Shown piece by piece: positions 1 to 7,268 of a stretch of DNA of 64,000 bases (positions within the stretch are counted from its first letter, which is position 1; every line of letters starts with the position of its first letter). A program made the translations under genes and the position numbers. Below the pieces are notes generated by a model. It was not told where the DNA came from, searched no databases, and saw only the letters and a list, made by a program, of their open reading frames with translations. The stretch comes from Solirubrobacter deserti (lineage in GTDB: Bacteria; Actinomycetota; Thermoleophilia; Solirubrobacterales; Solirubrobacteraceae), in NCBI RefSeq assembly GCF_003344625.1, contig NZ_QPKJ02000005.1, positions 248,001 through 312,000 on the forward strand. Direction: 5' to 3'.

Positions 1-806
1 GCGAAGCTGCCGTCGCTCGGCACGTCGAGCGCGAGCGCGGCGTCGTCGCGGGTGGCGTCGGGGAGGGTCGTGGCGGCGTGGGTGAGCGCGTGCTCATCCG
101 AGAACTCGAGCCGGATGCGTCCGCCGGGGACGCGCCGCTTGAGCTCGGCCGGCGTGCCGTCGGCGACGATCGTGCCGCGGTCGAGCACCGCGATCCGGTC
201 TGCCAGCTGGTCGGCTTCCTCCAGGTACTGGGTGGTCAGGAAGATCGTGGTGCCGGCGGCGACGAGCTCGCGGACGATCTGCCACATCTCCACCCGGCTG
301 CGCGGGTCCAGGCCGGTGGTCGGCTCGTCCAGGAAGACGATCGACGGGCGCGAGATGAGCGTCATCGCCAGGTCCAGCCGGCGCCGCATGCCGCCCGAAT
401 AGGTCGACAGCGGCTTGCCCGCGGCCTCGGTGAGGTCGAAGCGCTCGAGCAGCTCGCGCGTGCGGCGCGCGCCCTCCTTGCGGCCGAGGTGACGCAGGTC
501 GGCCATCAGGCGCAGGTTCTCCTCGCCCGTGAGCAGGTTGTCGACGGCCGAGAACTGGCCCGTGAGCCCGATCAGGGCGCGGACGGCCTCGGGCTGCGCG
601 ACGACGTCGTGCCCGCCGACGCGCGCGACGCCTGAGTCCGGCCGCAGCAGCGTCGAGAGGATGTGGACGATCGTCGTCTTGCCGGCGCCGTTGGGCCCGA
701 GCAGGGCGAACACGCCGGCGGGGGACACGTCGAGGTCGAGCTGGTCGAGCACGACCTTCTCCCCGAAGGACTTCGAGAGCCCTTCGAGTTCGATGGCGGA
801 AGGCAT
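1..806 (-). CDS. ABC transporter ATP-binding protein, DrrA-type (partial, C-terminus off the left edge)
   Basis: About 268 codons are visible, starting at the ATG at 806. Seen: Walker A GPNGAGKT (residues ~37-44), signature YSGGM (~136-140), Walker B IVFLDEP (~156-162), and LTTQYLEEAD where most ABC ATPases have a His switch. Gln at that position and the following EADQLAD are typical of the DrrA/daunorubicin-resistance export family. The protein would power an ABC-2 exporter at the inner face of the membrane; the permease gene should lie beyond the left edge. It follows the DUF4097 gene by 9 bases on the same strand, so the two probably share a transcript with the RHH regulator upstream. Substrate unknown. 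Confidence 0.93.
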   Translation of the reverse strand, partial: MPSAIELEGLSKSFGEKVVLDQLDLDVSPAGVFALLGPNGAGKTTIVHILSTLLRPDSGVARVGGHDVVAQPEAVRALIGLTGQFSAVDNLLTGEENLRLMADLRHLGRKEGARRTRELLERFDLTEAAGKPLSTYSGGMRRRLDLAMTLISRPSIVFLDEPTTGLDPRSRVEMWQIVRELVAAGTTIFLTTQYLEEADQLADRIAVLDRGTIVADGTPAELKRRVPGGRIRLEFSDEHALTHAATTLPDATRDDAALALDVPSDGSF

Positions 807-815
807 GGTGGGTCC

Positions 816-1640
816 TCAGGAGTCGGAGCGGTGGATGTCGATGGAGCCGTAACCGGTGCGGACGTGGAGCTCGAGCGTCTGCTCGTCCGCGGCGGGGCCG
901 GCGTCGGCGGCGAGGTCGGTGCGGACGACGCCGTACTGCGAGGTCGCGTCCAACCACACCGCGGTGCCGCGGCGCACGCCGACGTCGACGCTCCCGTAGG
1001 AGCCGTCGATGCGGATGACGCCGGCGTTGGCCTGCCGCACGCGGACGCTCCCGTAGGCGGAGCGGATGGTCGCGTCGGACGCGGCGGTGCCGAGCTCCAG
1101 CGAGCCGCTGGAGGTCTTCAGCTCGGCCGGCCCGTCGACGCGGTCGACCGTGATGGGGCCGTCGGCGCCCGTCAGCTGCAGGGCGCCGCCGACGTGGCCG
1201 ACGCGCATCGAGCCGGACTTGAAGTGGATGTCGGCGTCGCCGTCGACGTTCGTGACGCGGTAGTCGCCGTGCCCGCCCTTGAGCGTGAGCCGCTCGGCGG
1301 AGTCGAGCACGAACTCGCCGAACGGGACCTCGGCGTCCACGGCCGCGAAGCGTCCCGTCATCCGCAGCGTGCCGAACTTGACGGTGGCCTCGACCGCGGA
1401 CGTCTCGGGGACCTCGACGACGAGGTCGACGGAGTCCTTGCCCGGGCCGAAGATGCGCGGCTTGTGCGGTCCGCGGATTACGACCGCGTCGCCGACCTGG
1501 TCCACGCGCACCGCCTCGGCCGAAGCACGGTCACCGGAACGGCGCGGGTTGCTCGGCGAGGCGTCGACCGCGACGTCGGAGCGCGCCTTGGCCAGCAACT
1601 GCACGTTGCCGACCTCGAGCTCGACGCGGACGGCGCTCAT
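816..1640 (-). CDS. DUF4097-family beta-helix (adhesin-like) protein
   Basis: The product has 274 residues and no signal peptide or membrane segment. It is built of repeated short beta strands with regularly spaced Asp, Gly and Val (for example VTNVDGDADIHFKSGSMRVG and GYGSIDIHRSDS), the pattern of DUF4097 beta-solenoid proteins. The ATG at 1640 overlaps the stop of the upstream RHH gene as ATGA, which decides the start over a GTG at 1649. DUF4097 proteins are commonly found beside regulators and ABC-2 transporters; their biochemical role is unknown. Here the gene lies between an RHH regulator and a DrrA-type ATPase, so it probably belongs to an export or envelope-response operon. Confidence 0.85.
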   Translation of the reverse strand: MSAVRVELEVGNVQLLAKARSDVAVDASPSNPRRSGDRASAEAVRVDQVGDAVVIRGPHKPRIFGPGKDSVDLVVEVPETSAVEATVKFGTLRMTGRFAAVDAEVPFGEFVLDSAERLTLKGGHGDYRVTNVDGDADIHFKSGSMRVGHVGGALQLTGADGPITVDRVDGPAELKTSSGSLELGTAASDATIRSAYGSVRVRQANAGVIRIDGSYGSVDVGVRRGTAVWLDATSQYGVVRTDLAADAGPAADEQTLELHVRTGYGSIDIHRSDS

Positions 1641-2122
1641 CGCACCCACCCCGTGTACGAGCTGCCGTGCGAGGGCGGCATCGGTCGCCGCGGCTCGAGC
1701 GCCGCGCCGACCGCGCGCACGAACCAGGTGTTGAGCGAGATGCCCTGCGTGGCCGCGGCGGCTTCGGCGCGGGTCTTGAGCGAGTCGGGCAGCCGGAGCG
1801 TCGTGCGGCTCGTCGTGCCGTCCTCGTCCTCGACCGGCTCATTCGGCGTGGATGACGCCGATGACACCACCGGTTCCGCGGCCGGCTTCGACACGACGAA
1901 CTCGACCTCACGGCCACGCAGGCGGACGTCCACGGAACCGGGCGCCAGCTCGCGGGTGATCTCCCCGGCGGCGTCGGAGAGCGCCTCGAAGAACGCGAGG
2001 CGGGCGGCCGCGTCGAGCGCGGCGGTCAGCCGCTCGGCGACTTCCTGCGCCTCAGCACCTCCCGCGGCGGCGGCGACGACGAGCTGCCGCTGGAGCTCTT
2101 CGACGTAGTTGGCGATCTGCAT
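1637..2122 (-). CDS. ribbon-helix-helix (Arc/HicB-antitoxin-like) transcriptional regulator
   Basis: The product has 161 residues. The C-terminal part (~107-143: TTLRLPDSLKTRAEAAAATQ followed by GISLNTWFVRAVGAAL) is an Arc-type ribbon-helix-helix DNA-binding motif. The N-terminal ~60 residues look helical and the middle is an acidic linker. The start at ATG 2122 rather than an upstream GTG is supported by a promoter whose -10 box lies 6 bases before this ATG, suggesting a leaderless message. That promoter contains a perfect palindrome, so the protein probably represses its own operon (RHH - DUF4097 - ABC ATPase). HicB-like annotation is common for this family, but no HicA toxin gene is adjacent. 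The ligand or signal is unknown. Confidence 0.82.
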   Translation of the reverse strand: MQIANYVEELQRQLVVAAAAGGAEAQEVAERLTAALDAAARLAFFEALSDAAGEITRELAPGSVDVRLRGREVEFVVSKPAAEPVVSSASSTPNEPVEDEDGTTSRTTLRLPDSLKTRAEAAAATQGISLNTWFVRAVGAALEPRRPMPPSHGSSYTGWVR

Positions 2123-2128
2123 GGCGCC

Positions 2129-2170
2129 AGTATGACACCACTTTGGTGTCATTGCAACACCAACTTGGTG
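2129..2170 (-). promoter_or_regulatory. promoter with twin palindromic operators for the RHH operon
   Basis: On the minus strand, -35 TTGCAA (2157-2152) and -10 CATACT (2134-2129) are 17 bases apart. The palindrome TGACACCAAAGTGGTGTCA fills the spacer (2132-2152 counting its outer AT pair). A second palindrome, CACCAACTTGGTG, lies at 2158-2170. Both contain CACCA-N3-TGGTG and their centres are 22 bases (two helical turns) apart, as expected for cooperative binding of an RHH dimer pair. The -10 ends 6 bases before the ATG at 2122. Confidence 0.75.
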
Positions 2171-2206
2171 GCACGTCGCGTTTGGCCGTCCCCGCCCGTG
2201 GTCCGA

Positions 2207-2241
2207 TAGCGTCCTCGCGCGTGACACCGGGGCCGCGATGA
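2207..2241 (+). promoter_or_regulatory. -10 box plus 6-codon leader ORF coupled to the 2238 gene
   Basis: A TAGCGT -10-like box (2207-2212) is followed 8 bases later by GTG at 2221, which opens a 6-codon frame (V-T-P-G-P-R) ending in TGA at 2239-2241. That stop overlaps the ATG of the next gene (2238) as ATGA. The arrangement would allow a leaderless mini-ORF to deliver ribosomes to the main gene, which has no clear Shine-Dalgarno of its own. This is inference from the layout only. Confidence 0.4.
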
Positions 2242-2687
2242 AGGCGTCAGCGCTCCTGAACAGCTCCGGTGGAGGCGACTCGGTCACCCTCACGCGGGTT
2301 GACGAGATCCTCTACGTCGTGGTCCGCTGGGTGCCACAGGGCTGGGACATGGACGATCCGCCCGAGTCCGAGATCACGCTGTACCGGCAGGGCTTGCCCG
2401 ACGCCCTGTTTCAGCTGAGCGACGATCTCGCCGCCCACCTCCACCGCCCGTTGAAGGACCTCGCCGGCGAACCCTTCGTGGGCGACTATGCGCTCGGCGC
2501 GCGGCACGCTCGGATCGCGCTGGAGTTCGCGGACGCCCCAAAGGACTTCGTCTCCACCCGGTCGAAGGGCGGAGGCATCGTCAGCGTCCGCTGGCGCTCG
2601 AACCACTCGTCCTTCGACCTCGCCATGCGCGTCGACATCACCACGCTGGACCGATTCGCCCGCCAGCTGGCGGACCTCGTGACCTAG
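2238..2687 (+). CDS. hypothetical protein, 149 aa
   Basis: I do not recognise a family. The protein is soluble, with no signal peptide or membrane segment, and has mixed alpha/beta character: an N-terminal VTLTRVDEILYVVVRWVP strand pair, a helical QLSDDLAAHLHRPLKDL stretch, and a C-terminal helix LDRFARQLADLV. Coding potential is good: strong GC3, uninterrupted, and flanked by genes on the opposite strand. It is divergent from the RHH operon and may be affected by the same operator region. Single-domain proteins of this size and composition include immunity proteins, but nothing here proves that role. Confidence 0.6.
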   Translation: MKASALLNSSGGGDSVTLTRVDEILYVVVRWVPQGWDMDDPPESEITLYRQGLPDALFQLSDDLAAHLHRPLKDLAGEPFVGDYALGARHARIALEFADAPKDFVSTRSKGGGIVSVRWRSNHSSFDLAMRVDITTLDRFARQLADLVT

Positions 2688-2718
2688 CTAGCGCTTCTCG
2701 CGAATCCGCTCGGAACGG

Positions 2719-3300
2719 TCACCGACGCACCCGATAGCGCACGTGGAGGACCCGGGTGCCTTGGATCACCACGTCGGGGTCCTCCAGCAGGTGCTGGGCC
2801 TCGACGGAGCCGAAGTAGCGCTTGCCGGACCCGAGCACCACGGGCGCGACGTCCATCGCGACCTCGTCGACGAGCCCTGCGGCCAGCATCTGTCCGCCGA
2901 CGTCGCCGGCGGAGACCTCGACCGTGCGATCGCCCGCCAGCTCCTGCGCCTTGGTCATGGCTGCCTCGACGCCGTCGGCGAAGTGGAACGGCGCCTCGGA
3001 ATCCCAGCCCTCGGGCGCCGGTCGGTGCGACACGACGACCACGTGAGCGATCCCGCCCGGCGGCTTGCCGCCCCAGCCGTCCGTCAGGTCGAAGACGTGG
3101 CGGCCGACGATCGTCACGCCGATCTCGTCCCAGTACGCCCGGGTGAGATCGAAGGACGCCTGCGACACCGTCAGCTGCCCGGTCTCGTCGAGCGGGACGT
3201 CGCCGCTCGAGAGCCAGTCGAACAGCGGCCCGGGCTGGTCCTCCGCGTCCGCGATGAAGCCGTCCACCGACACCGTGCTGTACATGACGACCTTGCCCAT
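2719..3300 (-). CDS. dihydrofolate reductase family protein (RibD C-terminal domain)
   Basis: The product has 193 residues, the usual length for this group. The N-terminus KVVMYSTVSVDGFIAD is the characteristic first strand of the RibD_C/DHFR-like fold. GVTIVGRHVFDL, a GWGGKPPGG loop, the VVVVSHRP strand and the late VVLGSGKRYFG motif follow in the family order. The family uses NADPH to reduce pteridine or pyrimidine-type substrates; the substrate of these stand-alone actinobacterial versions is not established. The start ATG at 3300 is preceded by GGAGTGAGC, a usable ribosome site. It is monocistronic, downstream of a convergent hypothetical gene. Confidence 0.85.
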   Translation of the reverse strand: MGKVVMYSTVSVDGFIADAEDQPGPLFDWLSSGDVPLDETGQLTVSQASFDLTRAYWDEIGVTIVGRHVFDLTDGWGGKPPGGIAHVVVVSHRPAPEGWDSEAPFHFADGVEAAMTKAQELAGDRTVEVSAGDVGGQMLAAGLVDEVAMDVAPVVLGSGKRYFGSVEAQHLLEDPDVVIQGTRVLHVRYRVRR

Positions 3301-3367
3301 GGGCGCTCACTCCTGTGCTCGGGGGCGCCCATCCTGGCGTGCCGGGACCGGCACGTCTTGTAGAAAA

Positions 3368-4207
3368 TCAATCGGCTGGAAGCGGTCCCACGTCGAGCAC
3401 GTGGCCGGGGTGTTCGCGCAGGAAGCGCCGTCGGACGTCGAGGTAGCGGGTGGGCGTCAGCCCTGTGAACGCGCGGAAGTCGTGCCCGAAGTGCGCCTGG
3501 TCGTAGTAGCCGGCGCGAAGGGCGAGCTGGACCCAGTCGACGGGGCGGGCGGGATCGATGGCGAGCACCGTCGCGGTGAAGCGATAGGTACGGGCAAGCC
3601 GCTTCGGCGTGACGCCGACGACCTCCTTGAACCGCTTTGCCAGGTGCGTGCTGCTGACGCCGGCCGCCGCGCTCAGCTCGCCGATCGCCACCGCTCCCGT
3701 CGCCGCCGCGATGACGCTGCTCGTGTGGCGGACCAGCGCCAGGCCGGCGGTCTCGTCGAGCATCCGCACGAGTTGGTCCTCGAGCAGCGTCAGCATCTCC
3801 TGCGGGCCGGCCGCCGTGGCCAGCCGGTCTCGCAGCGCAGCGACGGTGGGGCGGCCCCAGACGTCTTCCAGCGTCACCGGCCGGTCACGGAGCTCGCTCG
3901 CGGGCATCGGGAGGAACGGCGCCGGACCCCACGGCTTGAAGTGCACGCCGACTGACCGGGTCCCTGGCGGGTAGCCGAACTCCCAGGCGCCGGTCGGCGT
4001 GGTGACCACGACGCCGTCGGCGAACTCCGCCGCCTTCAGGTCGGTGCAGGCGCGGACGCGGAACGGCGGCCCGAGGTTCACGATGAGCAGCGCGCCCGCC
4101 ATCGCTGGCAGCGTCAGCCGGGGGTACGGGGGCGCGCCCTCCAGGTAGTAGAGGTCATCTATCAGCCCATCCAGCGGCGGTCGCGGCAGTCTGGAGACGT
4201 ACTGCAC
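3368..4207 (-). CDS. AraC-family transcriptional regulator
   Basis: The product has 279 residues with a GTG start at 4207. The C-terminal ~100 residues hold two helix-turn-helix motifs: AAGVSSTHLAKRFKEVVG, then ALRAGYYDQAHFGHDFRAFT with the signature GLTPTRYL. The N-terminal ~160 residues resemble the DUF6597-type sensor domain of small actinobacterial AraC proteins (LPPL...YLEGAPPYPRLTLPAMAGALLIVNLG style). It probably senses a small molecule and activates a nearby or distant gene. No target is obvious: the neighbours are a DHFR-like gene downstream and a tRNA upstream. Confidence 0.88.
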   Translation of the reverse strand: MQYVSRLPRPPLDGLIDDLYYLEGAPPYPRLTLPAMAGALLIVNLGPPFRVRACTDLKAAEFADGVVVTTPTGAWEFGYPPGTRSVGVHFKPWGPAPFLPMPASELRDRPVTLEDVWGRPTVAALRDRLATAAGPQEMLTLLEDQLVRMLDETAGLALVRHTSSVIAAATGAVAIGELSAAAGVSSTHLAKRFKEVVGVTPKRLARTYRFTATVLAIDPARPVDWVQLALRAGYYDQAHFGHDFRAFTGLTPTRYLDVRRRFLREHPGHVLDVGPLPAD

Positions 4208-4264
4208 GCGTCACAGCATCGCCGACGCGACGGCCGAGAGCTACGCGCCTCGGTCCGCGGAGCA

Positions 4265-4338
4265 TGGGCGATACTGGATTCGAACCAGTGACCTCACGCG
4301 TGTGAAGCGTGCGCTCTAACCAACTGAGCTAATCGCCC
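4265..4338 (-). tRNA. tRNA-Val (anticodon CAC)
   Basis: Read on the minus strand: acceptor GGGCGAT pairs with ATCGCCC; the D arm contains AGCTCAGTTGG; the anticodon stem CACGC/GCGTG holds the loop TTCACAC, giving CAC (Val, codon GTG); the T arm is ACTGG-TTCGAAC-CAGT. The discriminator base is A. The 3' CCA is not encoded. All four arms close without mismatches that matter. Confidence 0.95.
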
Positions 4339-4357
4339 TCTTGAGAGGCGAGCAAGT

Positions 4358-5008
4358 CTAGCGGCCTGCTTCGAGCTGCGTGAGGACCGCGAGGACGCGA
4401 CGGTGGTCCTCGTCGGACGGTGGAAGGTCGAGCTTGGCGAAGATGTTGTTGATGTGGTTGGAGACCGACTTCTCGGTGATGACCAGGCGTGCGGCGATGG
4501 CGGCGTTGGAGCGGCCCTCGGCCATCACGGCGAGCACCTCGCGCTCGCGTGGCGTGAGCGCGTCCAGGCCGCCGCGCTGGGTGCCCGGGCTGAGCAGCTG
4601 ACCGACGACCTCGGGGTCCAGGGCGGTGCCGCCGCTCGCCACGCGGCGCACCGCTTCGACGAATTCGCGGACGTCGCCGACGCGGCTCTTGAGCAGGTAC
4701 CCGACGCCGCCCGCGCGGTCCGACAGCAGCTCGGTCGCGTACAACGGCTCGACGTACTGGGAGAGGATCACGACCGGGAGGCCCGGGATGGCGCGGCGCG
4801 CCTCGATCGCCGCGCGCAGACCCTCGTCGGTGAACGTGGGCGGGAGGCGCACGTCGACGACCGCCACGTCCGGCCGCAGCTCCACCAGCCGCTCGGCCAG
4901 CCCCGCACCGTCCTCCAGCGCCGCGACGACCTCGAACCCGTAGGCCGTGAACATGCGCTCGAGCCCGTCGCGCAGCAGGCTCAGGTCCTCGGCTAGGACG
5001 ACGCGCAC
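4358..5008 (-). CDS. NarL/LuxR-family response regulator
   Basis: The product has 216 residues with a GTG start at 5008. The receiver domain begins VRVVLAEDLSLLRDGL with the acidic pocket near E7-D8, the phospho-acceptor Asp in PDVAVVDVRLPP, Thr/Ser in VVILSQY and Lys in YLLKSRVGD. The C-terminal LuxR helix-turn-helix is LTPREREVLAVMAEGRSNAA followed by IAARLVITEKSVSNHINNIFAKL. Its start overlaps the end of the histidine kinase gene by 16 bases, so the pair is cotranscribed and translationally coupled. Targets are unknown; the divergent serine hydrolase at 6171 is a candidate. Confidence 0.94.
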   Translation of the reverse strand: MRVVLAEDLSLLRDGLERMFTAYGFEVVAALEDGAGLAERLVELRPDVAVVDVRLPPTFTDEGLRAAIEARRAIPGLPVVILSQYVEPLYATELLSDRAGGVGYLLKSRVGDVREFVEAVRRVASGGTALDPEVVGQLLSPGTQRGGLDALTPREREVLAVMAEGRSNAAIAARLVITEKSVSNHINNIFAKLDLPPSDEDHRRVLAVLTQLEAGR

Positions 5009-6060
5009 GGCACCTCCGCCACGACCACCGTCGGCCCGCCCGCGGGGCTCGACACCCGCAGCACGCCGTCGAACGGCGCGAGCCGCGACGCCAGCCCGGA
5101 CAAGCCGCTGCCCGCGCCCATGACCGCTCCGCCGCGCCCGTCGTCGCGCACGCGCAGCACGACGCGCCCGTCCCGCTCGGCGACCTCGATCGACACCCGC
5201 GCCGCGCCGCTGTGACGGATCGCGTTCGTCAACAGCTCGACCGCGCTGAAGTACAGCGCCGACTCGATCGGTGCCGGCAGCCGACGTGTCAGCGAGACCG
5301 AGCACGTCACCGGCACGGCGCTGCGCAACGCGAGCGCCTCCAAGGCGCCGCCCAACCCGCGCTCGGCCAACAACGGCGGGTGGATCCCGCGCACGAGCGC
5401 GCGCAGTTCCGCCATGGCGGTGTTCGCACCCGACCGCGCCTCCAGCAGCAGATCGCGCGCGGCCGCCGGGTCGCGGTCGAGCATGTCCTCGGCCATCCCG
5501 AGCTGCATCGAGACCGCCACCAGCTGGGCTTGCGCGCCGTCGTGGAGATCGCGCTCGATCCGGCGCAGCTCGGACGCCGACGCGTCCAGCGCCGCCGACC
5601 GCGTCGCGGTCAGCCACTCGACGCGATCGGCCAACGTCGGCGCGAGCAGCCGCCGCGTGCGCCAGCGCTCGACCCGAAGGAACGGCCGCACCAGCAGCAG
5701 CGCGATCCAGATCATCAACGCGCCGACGGGCATCGCGAAGACGGCCAGCGCGAAGTCGTCGACGATGACCCACTGGTACCAGAGCCGGCCGTCGTCCTCG
5801 AGCGCCCACAGCAGCGGCATCGCCAACCCCATCAGCCCGGCCGCGAACAGGTCGAGCCAGAACACGGTGAGCAGCGACCCGAGCGGGGTCGCCAGCCACG
5901 CCGCGTCTCGCCACCACGCGCCGCCCGCGGGAAGCGGCGGCGTGAAGCGCGCGCGGGCCGCATCCGCGCGGGCCCGCACCCGGGCCGGGCCACCGAGCAG
6001 CACGACGAGCCCGACCAGCCCGTCGAGCCCCACGCGCAGCAGCCGCACGATGTCACGCAT
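4993..6060 (-). CDS. sensor histidine kinase (HisKA_3 / NarL-partner type)
   Basis: The product has 355 residues. The N-terminal half carries hydrophobic segments (LVGLVVLLGG, the WLATPLGSLLTVFWLDLFAA area, and FAMPVGALMIWIALLLV), so it is membrane-anchored with little extracellular sensor domain. RRIERDLHDGAQAQLVAVSM is the HisKA_3 dimerisation/phosphorylation motif (His in LHDGAQ). The HATPase core follows: ELLTNAIRHSGA (N box) and VRDDGRGG (G1). The ATG at 6060 is preferred because a TAGGTT -10 box ends 8 bases upstream on this strand. It phosphorylates the response regulator encoded next to it. Confidence 0.92.
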   Translation of the reverse strand: MRDIVRLLRVGLDGLVGLVVLLGGPARVRARADAARARFTPPLPAGGAWWRDAAWLATPLGSLLTVFWLDLFAAGLMGLAMPLLWALEDDGRLWYQWVIVDDFALAVFAMPVGALMIWIALLLVRPFLRVERWRTRRLLAPTLADRVEWLTATRSAALDASASELRRIERDLHDGAQAQLVAVSMQLGMAEDMLDRDPAAARDLLLEARSGANTAMAELRALVRGIHPPLLAERGLGGALEALALRSAVPVTCSVSLTRRLPAPIESALYFSAVELLTNAIRHSGAARVSIEVAERDGRVVLRVRDDGRGGAVMGAGSGLSGLASRLAPFDGVLRVSSPAGGPTVVVAEVPCASS

Positions 6061-6066
6061 CAACAC

Positions 6067-6078
6067 CGAACCTAGGGT
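6067..6078. promoter_or_regulatory. back-to-back -10 boxes sharing CCTAGG
   Basis: AACCTAGGGT reads TAGGTT on the minus strand (6074-6069; 8 bases before the kinase ATG) and TAGGGT on the plus strand (6073-6078; towards the serine hydrolase). The two divergent promoters would overlap almost completely, so only one could fire at a time. Confidence 0.45.
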
Positions 6079-6170
6079 GCCCCACCGCCGCGACAAGGGT
6101 GCCAGCACCTATGCGCATCCAGGTTCCTGTGCGGTCGACGCTTCGCCGTCCAGCGGCGACCTTGCAGCGC

Positions 6171-7265
6171 ATGAGCATCCATCGCCTGGTCACCGGAGCC
6201 GCCGTGGCCCTTGCCACGTTCGCGGTCGCCGCACCCACGCACGCCGCCGACACGAAGGCCGAACTCAAGACGCTCGTCAAGGAGGACGGCTATCCCGCCG
6301 CGCTGGCGTCGACCCGCACCGCCGGCGGCCGGGTCACGAACACCACGGCCGGCGTCGGCAACCTCAAGACCCGCGAGCGAGTTCCCGTCGACGGCGAGGT
6401 CCGCATCGGCTCGAACACCAAGACGTTCACCGCGGTCGTCGTGCTGCAGCTCGTCAAGGAGGGCAAGCTGGAGCTCGACGCGCCGGTCGAGCGCTACCTG
6501 CCCGGGCTGATCCCGAACGGCGCGAACATCAGCCTCCGCCAGCTGCTCAACCACACGAGCGGCCTGCCGAACTACACGAACTTCCTCGCCGAGGGCCTGC
6601 TGCCCTACCAGCACTGGTACGCCGAGCCGCGCACGCTGCTCGACATCGCGCTCAAGGACAAGCCCACGCATGAGCCCGGCGCGGCCTTCGCCTACAGCAA
6701 CACGAACTACCTCGTCGCGGGCCTGATCGTCGAGGCGATCACCCACCGCCCGATCGGCGAGCAGATCACCAACCGCATCATCCGCCCGCTCAACCTCAAG
6801 CGCACCTACTTCCCGACCCCGGGGGAGGAGCGCCTGCGCGGCCCGCACCCGCACGGCTACCACCACGACGACCCCGCGCTGCCGCTCACGGACGTCTCGG
6901 TGCAGGATCCGTCGTTCGGCTGGGCCGCGGGCCAGATGGTCTCGACGCCGAGCGAGCTCAACCGCTTCTTCGTCGCGCTGGTGAACGGTCGCCTGCTCCC
7001 GCCGAACCTCATGCGCGAGATGCTGACCACCGTCCCCGCCCCCGACTTCGGCGAGCAGGCCCGCTACGGCCTCGGCATGGTCACCCGCCCGCTGGCGTGC
7101 GGCGGCCTCTCCTACGGCCACGGCGGCACGATCACCGGCTACAGCACCACCAACGCGGCGACCGACGACGGCCGCGCCGCCGCGGTCGCCGTCACCAACC
7201 TGCCGCGCACGCAGGAGCAGCACCGCCGCATCGAGGCGGTCGTCGAGCGGGCGCTCTGCGACTAG
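6171..7265 (+). CDS. secreted serine hydrolase, beta-lactamase / D-Ala-D-Ala carboxypeptidase class C family
   Basis: The product has 364 residues. The ATG at 6171 gives a good Sec signal peptide (MSIHRLVTGAAVALATFAVA, then APTHA cleavage); an in-frame GTG at 6099 would add 24 residues without improving it. Catalytic motifs are intact: SxxK in RIGSNTKTFTAV, YxN in FAYSNTNY, and HxG in GHGGTITGY. FxQL..NHTSGLPNY is typical of the family. These enzymes act outside the membrane on peptidoglycan peptides, esters or D-amino-acid peptides; the substrate cannot be fixed from sequence. It is divergent from the two-component system at 4358-6060, which might regulate it. Confidence 0.92.
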   Translation: MSIHRLVTGAAVALATFAVAAPTHAADTKAELKTLVKEDGYPAALASTRTAGGRVTNTTAGVGNLKTRERVPVDGEVRIGSNTKTFTAVVVLQLVKEGKLELDAPVERYLPGLIPNGANISLRQLLNHTSGLPNYTNFLAEGLLPYQHWYAEPRTLLDIALKDKPTHEPGAAFAYSNTNYLVAGLIVEAITHRPIGEQITNRIIRPLNLKRTYFPTPGEERLRGPHPHGYHHDDPALPLTDVSVQDPSFGWAAGQMVSTPSELNRFFVALVNGRLLPPNLMREMLTTVPAPDFGEQARYGLGMVTRPLACGGLSYGHGGTITGYSTTNAATDDGRAAAVAVTNLPRTQEQHRRIEAVVERALCD

Positions 7266-7268
7266 CGA

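Noticed and set aside
1637..2122. HicAB-type toxin-antitoxin pair
   Set aside because: An RHH domain is present, but no small HicA-like or other toxin gene is adjacent; the partner is a DUF4097 protein.
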